Below, piece by piece: positions 57,392-64,000 of a DNA stretch of 64,000 nt. The first letter of the stretch is position 1. Every line of letters starts with the position of its first letter. The DNA comes from Campylobacter cuniculorum DSM 23162 = LMG 24588 (lineage in GTDB: Bacteria > Campylobacterota > Campylobacteria > Campylobacterales > Campylobacteraceae), in assembly GCF_002104335.1 (NCBI RefSeq), contig NZ_CP020867.1:1463206-1527205 (forward strand). The letters run 5' to 3'. A program made the translations under genes and the position numbers. The notes below the pieces were generated by a model, which made no database searches, was not told the origin of the DNA, and worked only from the letters and a program-made list of their open reading frames with translations.

Positions 57392-59590
57392 TTAAATTTC
57401 ACTCATCTTTATCAATTTTAAAAAATGTGCCATTTGTCCGAGTGCAATTTGACTATCATTACAAGGAAATTTCAAAGGCACAAAAAAATCAAATTTTTTT
57501 CTTTTTAAAATTTCAAGCAAGGTTTTATTTTGAAAAACACCTCCACTTAAAATAACCTTAACTTGATATGCTTCGCTCAATTCAATCATAAAATTTGCCA
57601 AAGCATTGAAAAATCCCGTAACTGCCCTGCTCTTTTCATCTTTTAAGGCTCCTAAAATCACTTCTTTAAAATTAATCTGCCCGTTTTGAAAAGAAAGCTC
57701 ATAAGAAAAATCAAGATTTTTATCATAAAATTTTTCACACAAAAGTCCTATTTGAGCCTCATAAGATATTTTTTCTTGATTAAAAACAATGGCACCAAAG
57801 GCATCAATAATCCTTCCTAAAGAGCTTGTTAAAAGCGTGGATTTACAATAAATTTTTTTAAGATTGTTTTGTTTTATTTGTGGAATTTGAGCTAAAAAAT
57901 CCTTTGCTTCATTTTCTAAATCATAATGCCATATCACGCTTAAAGCCAAATTTTGTAGATTTTTAATGTCGCTATTAATCAACTTAAAATTTTCAAAATG
58001 TCCTATCCTTTCATATTCTTTTAAATCTCCCAAAAAGATTTCTCCGCCCCAAATTGTCCCATCATCTCCATAACCTGTGCCATCAAAAATAAAACCCAAA
58101 ACCTTTTCATCAACGCCAAATTCAAATAAAGCAGCACAAAAATGTGCATAATGATGAGAAATTTTGTAAGTTTTATAAGCTTTAAACTGCTTGACATAAC
58201 TAAAATGCGGATGTTTATCACATAAAATCATATCGAACTCTAATTCATAAGTTTGTTTAAAAAAATCAAGCAAAGAAAAAAATCTTTCTTGAGTGTCTAA
58301 GCTTTTTAAATCACCTATATAGGGCGAAATGATAAGCTTATTTTGATGATAAATCACAAATTCATTCTTAAGCTCTGCTCCTAAAGCCAAAATACTTTGC
58401 TTACAATCCCTCTCATCAAGCTCGATATAGCAAGGATTTAAAGCTCTAGAAGTACGTAAAAACATCGTTTTACCCCCTATGATTTGAGCAATGCTATCAT
58501 CACTTGGATTGATAATCTCTCTTTCATAATCTAAATAAAAATCAAAAATTCCCTTAAGTTTTTGAAGTAAAACATCTTCTTTAAAAATAATACTCTCGCC
58601 ACTTAAATTTGCACTCGTAGCAACCAAAACACCTTCAAAATACTCAAACAACAAAAGATGAAGCGGAGTATAAGCAAGCATTATGCCTATTTTATCAATA
58701 TCAGGAGCGATGCATTCAAGCTCTTGTTTTGCCTTTAAAAGCACAATAGGACTTAAAGGACTTTGAAGTAATTTTGCTTCATCTTCATCAATAAAAGCTA
58801 AATTTTGAGCTTGTTTTATATCCTTACACATGAGAGCAAAGGGTTTTTTAGGACGCCTTTTTCTTGCCCTTAATTCTTTTAAAGCACTTAAATTCAAAGC
58901 ATCACACATAAGATGAAATCCGCCCATTCCTTTAACAGCTAGAATTTTTCCTTCTTTTAAAAATTTTGCACAAAGCTCAAAGGCTTTATTTTTTGAAGCT
59001 AAAATTTGCCCCTTTGTATCTTTTAAATTCACTTTAATCTCACAATGAGGACAAGAAATGGGTTGTGCGTGAAAACGGCGGTTGAGCGGATTTTCATATT
59101 CGCTTTGACAAAAATCACACATTAAAAATTCACTCATGCTTGTATTTTTTCTATCATAAGGCAAGGCTTTAATAATAGAAAATCTAGGACCACAATGTGT
59201 GCAAGTGATGAAAGGGTATAAAAATCTAGGATTTTGAGGGTTATAAAATTCTTCTTTGCATTTTAAACAAAGACTAAAATCACTAAGAATAGGTGCAGTT
59301 TTAGGGCTTTGCTTTGAGTTAGAAATGACAAAATCTTTATAGGGTTTGACTCTGGTTAAAGTGCTTTTAAGCCTATCTATCCTTGCTAGGGGTGGTAAAT
59401 GAACTTTTAATTTTTCTATAAATTCATTCAGTTTAACTTCATCGCACAATAAAAATATCTCAACACCAAAACCATCATTATAAACCTCACCAAAAAGTTT
59501 TAATTGCGTAGCTATTTCATAGATTAAGGGTCTAAAACCAACTCCTTGAACCAAACCCGAAATTTCAAGTTTATATCCTAAGGGCAACAT
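57392..59590 (-). CDS. hypF: Carbamoyltransferase HypF
   Basis: 732 residues. Acylphosphatase domain at the start (LVQGVGFRPLIYEIA), two zinc fingers (CLKCKEEFYNP with CTHCGPRF, and CDFCQSEY with CPHCEI), a YrdC-like domain (KGMGGFHLMCDA), and a Kae1-like carbamoyl-transfer domain (HHYAHFCAALFEFG, FDGTGYGDDGTIWGGE, VILSGGVFQNKTLLE). It makes the cyanide precursor from carbamoyl phosphate and loads it on HypE. It overlaps the HypF-like gene upstream by 20 bp. Confidence 0.97.
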   Translation of the reverse strand: MLPLGYKLEISGLVQGVGFRPLIYEIATQLKLFGEVYNDGFGVEIFLLCDEVKLNEFIEKLKVHLPPLARIDRLKSTLTRVKPYKDFVISNSKQSPKTAPILSDFSLCLKCKEEFYNPQNPRFLYPFITCTHCGPRFSIIKALPYDRKNTSMSEFLMCDFCQSEYENPLNRRFHAQPISCPHCEIKVNLKDTKGQILASKNKAFELCAKFLKEGKILAVKGMGGFHLMCDALNLSALKELRARKRRPKKPFALMCKDIKQAQNLAFIDEDEAKLLQSPLSPIVLLKAKQELECIAPDIDKIGIMLAYTPLHLLLFEYFEGVLVATSANLSGESIIFKEDVLLQKLKGIFDFYLDYEREIINPSDDSIAQIIGGKTMFLRTSRALNPCYIELDERDCKQSILALGAELKNEFVIYHQNKLIISPYIGDLKSLDTQERFFSLLDFFKQTYELEFDMILCDKHPHFSYVKQFKAYKTYKISHHYAHFCAALFEFGVDEKVLGFIFDGTGYGDDGTIWGGEIFLGDLKEYERIGHFENFKLINSDIKNLQNLALSVIWHYDLENEAKDFLAQIPQIKQNNLKKIYCKSTLLTSSLGRIIDAFGAIVFNQEKISYEAQIGLLCEKFYDKNLDFSYELSFQNGQINFKEVILGALKDEKSRAVTGFFNALANFMIELSEAYQVKVILSGGVFQNKTLLEILKRKKFDFFVPLKFPCNDSQIALGQMAHFLKLIKMSEI

Positions 59591-61091
59591 CGCTTAACTT
59601 ACAATTTCTTATATGCTTTAAAGAATTTTTAAGCAAGGCTTTAGATTCAAACAAAGAACCGCTAATCACAGCGATTTCAATCTGTTTTTTATCACGCAAA
59701 TCATCATTAATATCACGCAAAAAATAAGCCAAACTTTCAAGGGTCCCATAAGCAATATTTGTATTTTCAACTCCTGCGAGCATAAAACTCATAGCCGAAC
59801 GCAGGGTTCTTGCATAGTCAAAATTTCCCTTTTCATCTAAGCGATAATCAATCTTAACTCCTCTTGGAATTTTAGAACCATCCGCAAGTTCTAAAAGTTT
59901 TTCTCCAGCCTTTAAAAAATCTTCATCAAGCTTGAGTATCTTGCCTAAAATACAAAATAAAGAGAAAAAATTATTATTTACAAGCGGAAATTCCTCATCT
60001 AAAAGTGGAAATTCCTTGCTAAAATTCTCTAAAAGTCTTGCTCCCACCTCATCTTTTTTAATATCCCAATAAAGCTCTTTTGAATTTTTAGGAAGCTTAA
60101 GTTTGAGTAAATTAAGCTCCTTATTGACGAGCAAAATATCTTCATAGTCTTTGCTAAGCTCTAAAATCAAAGCATTTTGTTTAAAATACGACAAAATATA
60201 AGAAAGTCTAGCGAAATTTTTATCCTCCTTGCTAAAAATCAACTCTTTGGCTTGAGTGTCTATAAATTCAAAGCCTTTAAGGACTAAAATTTGCCCTTCT
60301 AAACTCAAAAGTTCAAAATCATCAAGTTTATTTTGCAATTTTTTAACATTTAAAAATTTAAAATCCTCCTTCCAAAGCTCATGACAAAGTGCAAAACTCA
60401 ATAAATCTTCAGCTAATTTGATTCTAAAATCACTGAAATTTAAATGATGATTTTTTCTAAATATTGCATTAAATCTAAGCTTAATCAAAGGTTTTTCAAG
60501 ACTTGCAAGAAGCTTTAAATTTTCATTAGAGCAAACAAAAGCAGAATGGATAGCTTTAATATCGCAAGGCATTAAAAAATCACAGGTAAAATCGTCATTA
60601 AAAAGACAAAGTTCATAAATGCCTTTATGATTTTTAGTCCAAATTTTTTTCTGATTTTTCAAAATTTTTAAAGCCTCTTGCAATAAATTTTTAAAATTTT
60701 CTTTATTGATTTTTATGAATTCATTCCCATCAAAGGATAAATCAAGCTCACAAAAAACTCCCCATTCATTTTCTATCAAGGCTTGATTTTGGACATAAGA
60801 ATTTGAATTTAAATGCGTAAGGTATTGAAACGAAGAATATTGCTTTCTTTGTCGTAAGGGGGTGAAATCTTGCACTTCTTTAACGTCAAATTTTCTTAAA
60901 AATACGCTATTACTCATACCATTTAAAGATTCACAAAAAGTGCTAAGCTCTGTTTGACTTCCTTTGATTTTAAAAATATATTGATTGTCTTCTCTAAGCA
61001 AACTATAATCATAATCTTTGGCATAAAATTGAAGCAGGTATTCAAAAATATCATTATGGCTTATATATTCAAAATCAAATTCTAAAATCAA
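59571..61091 (-). CDS. HypF-like companion protein, unknown role
   Basis: 506 residues, no signal peptide. No full match recognised. Two features recall HypF: the last 70 residues contain IAVISGSLFESKALLKN, which aligns with VILSGGVFQNKTLLE in the C-terminal (Kae1-like) domain of the HypF next door, and the N-terminal FDFEYISHNDIFEYLL is a compact alpha/beta start like an acylphosphatase. The zinc fingers, the YrdC domain and the HHYAHF catalytic block are absent. It lies immediately upstream of hypF with a 20-bp overlap, as in other campylobacters. It may be a degenerate HypF paralogue that acts as partner or scaffold. Confidence 0.8.
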   Translation of the reverse strand: MILEFDFEYISHNDIFEYLLQFYAKDYDYSLLREDNQYIFKIKGSQTELSTFCESLNGMSNSVFLRKFDVKEVQDFTPLRQRKQYSSFQYLTHLNSNSYVQNQALIENEWGVFCELDLSFDGNEFIKINKENFKNLLQEALKILKNQKKIWTKNHKGIYELCLFNDDFTCDFLMPCDIKAIHSAFVCSNENLKLLASLEKPLIKLRFNAIFRKNHHLNFSDFRIKLAEDLLSFALCHELWKEDFKFLNVKKLQNKLDDFELLSLEGQILVLKGFEFIDTQAKELIFSKEDKNFARLSYILSYFKQNALILELSKDYEDILLVNKELNLLKLKLPKNSKELYWDIKKDEVGARLLENFSKEFPLLDEEFPLVNNNFFSLFCILGKILKLDEDFLKAGEKLLELADGSKIPRGVKIDYRLDEKGNFDYARTLRSAMSFMLAGVENTNIAYGTLESLAYFLRDINDDLRDKKQIEIAVISGSLFESKALLKNSLKHIRNCKLSDVALRI

Positions 61092-61149
61092 TATTCTAAC
61101 CTTTTACATAATTTAGGGTATAAATATAGCATTTTAAAGTAAAATTAAA

Positions 61150-61797
61150 CTAAAATTCTTTTTCTCTCATTCTAAAATCGGGCATAAATTTTTCTAAAAA
61201 AGCATAAAATTCTCTGCCATGATTTGCATGTTTTAAATGTGCAATTTCGTGTAAAATCACATATTCAATCAAGATAAGTCTTTTTTCTAAAAGCTTTAAA
61301 TTTAAATTGATATAGCCTTTTTTGCTGTTGCAAGAACCCAGACGCGTTTTCATAGTTTTAATGCTTAAATGTGTGCTTTGAAGTCCTGTGATTTTTTCCC
61401 ATTTTTTAAGATATGTAAGAAAAATTTTTCGAGCATTTTTTCTCATAAATTTTTCAAAATCCTGTCTTGAAGGGCTATAAATACAATCTTTTGAAAAATA
61501 GGTCTTGTTTAACTTACAATCCCAATTTAAAATATATTTTTTACCCAAAAATAAAATTTCATTTTCTTTTAAAAAAGATTTTTGCCTTTGAAACTGCAAC
61601 AAAACTTTTTGCATCCAAGATTCATTTTTTTCTAAAAATTCACAGACAAAACTTTTAGGACAAAATTGAGGAATGCTTAAATGAAATTCTCCTTTTTCAT
61701 TAAGCTTTAAACGAAGATTTTTAATCTTTTTTCTTTGATAGAAAAAAACGCGATTTTTAAAGAAAAAACTCTTCACACAAGAGCTTTGTTTTGCCAT
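61150..61797 (-). CDS. YgjP/WLM-type zinc metalloprotein
   Basis: 215 residues. The C-terminal part holds the zinc motif VILHEIAHLKHANHGREFY (HExxH with a third His), KTRLGSCNSKKGYINLNLKL before it, and the ending FMPDFRMREKEF. This is the DUF45/YgjP (SprT-like) family, some members of which were characterised as UTP pyrophosphatase. No signal peptide. It overlaps the MATE gene by 25 bp. Confidence 0.9.
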   Translation of the reverse strand: MAKQSSCVKSFFFKNRVFFYQRKKIKNLRLKLNEKGEFHLSIPQFCPKSFVCEFLEKNESWMQKVLLQFQRQKSFLKENEILFLGKKYILNWDCKLNKTYFSKDCIYSPSRQDFEKFMRKNARKIFLTYLKKWEKITGLQSTHLSIKTMKTRLGSCNSKKGYINLNLKLLEKRLILIEYVILHEIAHLKHANHGREFYAFLEKFMPDFRMREKEF

Positions 61798-63089
61798 TTT
61801 TTACTCTTCCATCGATAAGAATTGACAAGTCCTCTTAAAAACTCATCGGCACAAAATCCAATCCAAACTCCCAAAATTCCAAGTCCAGCATAAAAACAAA
61901 GCACAAAACCCAAAGGCAAAGAAAGTCCTATCATAAAAACCAAACCGCTAAAAAATGGAAATTTCGCATCGCCACTTGCTCTTAAGGCATTGACAATAAC
62001 AATATTAAAAGTCCTTGAAATTTCAAGAAAAATTGAAAGGGCAAACAAAGGAATCATCAATTTTCTAAGCTCTTCTTTTAAATCAAGCAAACTCATCGTA
62101 AAATCTTGCAAAGCATAATTGAGCACAGCCACAACTCCACTTGCTAATACACTTAAATACAAAGCCGTCCAAGTATGTTTATAGGCCACATTCACATATC
62201 TTGCTCCTACAAGTTTTCCGGTGATAATCTCATTGGCTAAACTGATGGCTTGTCCTACAAGCATGATGATTAAAGAAATTTGAAAATAAATCGTTTGAAC
62301 ACTTAAATTTTCTTTACCCAAACTCGCCACAAAGCCAAAAGCTATAGTATATTGAATAATCCAAAGCAAATTCTCTCCAGCTGAAAAACCGCCTATGTTT
62401 AAAATCTTACTCAAAACATTTTTTTCAAATTCAAACAATTCTTTCAATTTAAGATGAATTTTAAGCTTAAAAATCAACAGGAAAAAAAGCAAAAAAATTA
62501 CAACAATGCGTCCTAAAATATTGCTCAAGCCTATACCAAAAAGCTCTAATTTTGTCCAATGAAGAGTGTAAAAATTTCCTATAAGAATGATTATATCCAT
62601 TAAAAAGCTTAAAAACATCACCCAATAAGCCTTGTTATAAACCCTAATGATTCCAGCCAATACAATGCCAATTGCATCAAAAAACAAGCAAATTCCTAAC
62701 ATTTGCAAATAAATCACCCCATCATTGATGAGTTCTTTAGGAATCTTTAAGAGTACAAGCAAATCCTTTGCAAAAATGACAATCAAAAATCCACAAATAA
62801 GTCCTAAAAATGTATTTAAAGTTAGGCTTTGATGAATGACTTTTCGAGCCAAAATTGAATTCTTAGCTCCAATGGCTTGGGAAACAACAACACTACAACC
62901 CACACTCAAAAAACTAAAAATTGTGATAAATAAATCAAAAATTTGATTTCCAGCTCCCATAGCTCCAACTAAAAAATTAGAATATTGAGAGACCATAGCT
63001 GTATTGATGATTAAAGAAAGATATTTTGAAAATAAATCCGAAAAAATAGGAATGCTTAAATGCTTTAAAGAAAGCTGTTTTTTTGCCAT
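61773..63089 (-). CDS. MATE-family efflux transporter
   Basis: 438 residues with 12 hydrophobic segments, two halves of six. Family signatures include VVSQYSNFLVGAMGAGNQIF-like helix 1-2 with GAMGAGNQ, VVVSQAIGAKN near residue 70, and GQAISLANEIITGKLVGAR. It exports cationic drugs or metabolites by Na+ or H+ antiport. It starts 27 bp after the lpxD stop and overlaps the YgjP gene. Substrate unknown. Confidence 0.92.
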   Translation of the reverse strand: MAKKQLSLKHLSIPIFSDLFSKYLSLIINTAMVSQYSNFLVGAMGAGNQIFDLFITIFSFLSVGCSVVVSQAIGAKNSILARKVIHQSLTLNTFLGLICGFLIVIFAKDLLVLLKIPKELINDGVIYLQMLGICLFFDAIGIVLAGIIRVYNKAYWVMFLSFLMDIIILIGNFYTLHWTKLELFGIGLSNILGRIVVIFLLFFLLIFKLKIHLKLKELFEFEKNVLSKILNIGGFSAGENLLWIIQYTIAFGFVASLGKENLSVQTIYFQISLIIMLVGQAISLANEIITGKLVGARYVNVAYKHTWTALYLSVLASGVVAVLNYALQDFTMSLLDLKEELRKLMIPLFALSIFLEISRTFNIVIVNALRASGDAKFPFFSGLVFMIGLSLPLGFVLCFYAGLGILGVWIGFCADEFLRGLVNSYRWKSKKWQNKALV

Positions 63090-63115
63090 GATTTTATATC
63101 AAAAGAGATGGTTTT

Positions 63116-64000
63116 TTAATCTTTATCTTTAAAATTCAAAGCAATTTTTGCTTGAAGTCTAAGCCAATCTTTTTGAAGCATAATAGGAAAACCCCCATAA
63201 ACTCTTCCACCTCCTAAATTTTTACTCACCCCGCCTCTTGCAGCAATAGTGCTAAAATCTCCAATTTTTAAATGTCCGCTTGTGGCACTTTGTCCGCCCA
63301 TCACAACACTGCGTCCTAACTCAGTCGAACCTGAAATTCCTGTTTGTGCAATAATGAGGCAATTTTGTCCTATATTACAATTATGCCCAATTTGAACAAG
63401 ATTATCAATTTTTGTGCCTCTTTTGATAATGGTGCTATTAAACACAGCCCTATCAATCGTTGCACAAGCTCCAATTTCTACATAATCTTCTAAAATCACA
63501 TTGCCATTATGATAAATTTTATAATGCTCTCCATTTTTGTTATGTGCATAGCCAAAACCATCGCTTCCTATCACACAATTTGCAAGCAAATGACATTTTT
63601 TACCAATTTTGCTGTCATTATAAATCACAACATTAGGGTGAATAATACTCTCATCACCTATACTTACATTATCACCTATATAAGCTCCTGCCATAATTAC
63701 AACATTTTCACCTATATTTACATTATCACCTATATAGACATTTGGCATTATTTTTGCACTTTTTGCTATGTCTTGTTTTTTTTCTTTCACATTAGAAAAT
63801 AAAGGTTTTGCAAAAAGCTTACTTAAAAAAGCAAAACTTAAATGCGGATTAGGACTGATTAAAACCTTAGTATCTTTAGGAACTAAATTTTCATATTCTT
63901 GTTTGATTAAAATTGCTCCTGCACCGGTATGGGGAACATCTTTAATGTTTTTCTCACCATCACAATAAGTCAGCTCTGTAAAATTTGCTCTAAGCAAAGA
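63116..64000 (-). CDS. lpxD: UDP-3-O-acylglucosamine N-acyltransferase LpxD (partial)
   Basis: Incomplete: the start lies beyond the window's right end; about 294 residues are visible, so some 25 N-terminal residues are missing. A small N-terminal uridine-binding part is followed by a left-handed beta-helix of hexapeptide repeats ([20 protein letters not shown] and so on), then [13 protein letters not shown] and the catalytic His in [12 protein letters not shown], and [11 protein letters not shown]. It adds the N-acyl chain in lipid A synthesis. The gene order lpxD-MATE-YgjP suggests cotranscription. Confidence 0.94.
   Translation of the reverse strand, partial: SLLRANFTELTYCDGEKNIKDVPHTGAGAILIKQEYENLVPKDTKVLISPNPHLSFAFLSKLFAKPLFSNVKEKKQDIAKSAKIMPNVYIGDNVNIGENVVIMAGAYIGDNVSIGDESIIHPNVVIYNDSKIGKKCHLLANCVIGSDGFGYAHNKNGEHYKIYHNGNVILEDYVEIGACATIDRAVFNSTIIKRGTKIDNLVQIGHNCNIGQNCLIIAQTGISGSTELGRSVVMGGQSATSGHLKIGDFSTIAARGGVSKNLGGGRVYGGFPIMLQKDWLRLQAKIALNFKDKD

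Noticed and set aside
63480-63760. Tandem short DNA repeats that looked like a CRISPR or minisatellite
   Set aside because: They encode the hexapeptide repeats of the LpxD beta-helix ([10 protein letters not shown]-type); no spacers, and the period follows the protein.

Overview
The window is a bacterial chromosome segment from a Campylobacter-type epsilonproteobacterium. The DNA is AT-rich with short AT-rich intergenic gaps. Gene content and order (purA beside FliJ/MotE-like genes, comEC-dedA-rny, TlpA lipoprotein-ftsY-radA, kpsC-kpsS-P450, putP-putA, fdhABC, nspC-moaDE-moeA, hypFBCDEA, ilvC-dprA-ruvX) match what is known from C. jejuni and relatives, and two poly-G tracts of the contingency-locus type are present. 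The blocks are joined differently from C. jejuni as far as I recall it, so a related species is more likely than C. jejuni itself. No rRNA, insertion sequence, prophage or CRISPR array was seen.

Layout. 0-2.2 kb: flagellar coiled-coil genes, purA and the selenocysteine tRNA. 2.5-10.2 kb: rarA, a YihY-type membrane protein, short ComEC, DedA, RNase Y, 5-formyl-THF cyclo-ligase, thioredoxin lipoprotein and ftsY. 10.4-13.5 kb: a four-gene minus-strand operon (nitrilase-family amidohydrolase, PgdA/cyclic-amidase-fold hydrolase, an unknown 112-residue protein, COG0523 metal GTPase) sitting between ftsY and radA. 14-21.4 kb: radA, a half-length kpsC, kpsS, a membrane hydrolase-like protein, a cytochrome P450 and small membrane proteins. 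21.9-26.9 kb: proline uptake and oxidation (putP, putA). 27-30.2 kb: a decaying region with two broken paralogues, a gene remnant and tiny membrane ORFs. 30.2-37.1 kb: a ModE-like regulator, fdhD, and a selenocysteine formate dehydrogenase (fdhABC) with its small Tat protein and TorD-type chaperone. 37.5-40.6 kb: nspC and molybdopterin synthesis. 40.6-45.2 kb: an NmlR/AdhR-like MerR regulator followed by an MFS transporter, a cupin and two Tat-signal oxidoreductases, served by two copies of the same MerR-type promoter. 45.3-53 kb: msrA, ruvX, dprA, a divergent deacetylase, ilvC, rnr and holA. 53-61 kb: the hydrogenase maturation operon hypF-B-C-D-E-A, with a phase-variable methyltransferase inserted between hypD and hypE and a HypF-like companion upstream. 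61-64 kb: a YgjP-type metalloprotein, a MATE transporter and partial lpxD.

How the parts work together. The molybdenum cofactor genes, FdhD, the TorD-type chaperone, tRNA-Sec and the in-frame TGA with its hairpin all serve one periplasmic formate dehydrogenase. The hyp genes serve a NiFe hydrogenase encoded elsewhere. Together these give H2/formate respiration, with proline as a further substrate. The most unusual parts are the duplicated MerR operator unit driving apparently exported aldehyde/alcohol enzymes, the metal-hydrolase operon at 10.4-13.5 kb, and the poly-G-switched methyltransferase (OFF here) inside the hyp operon.
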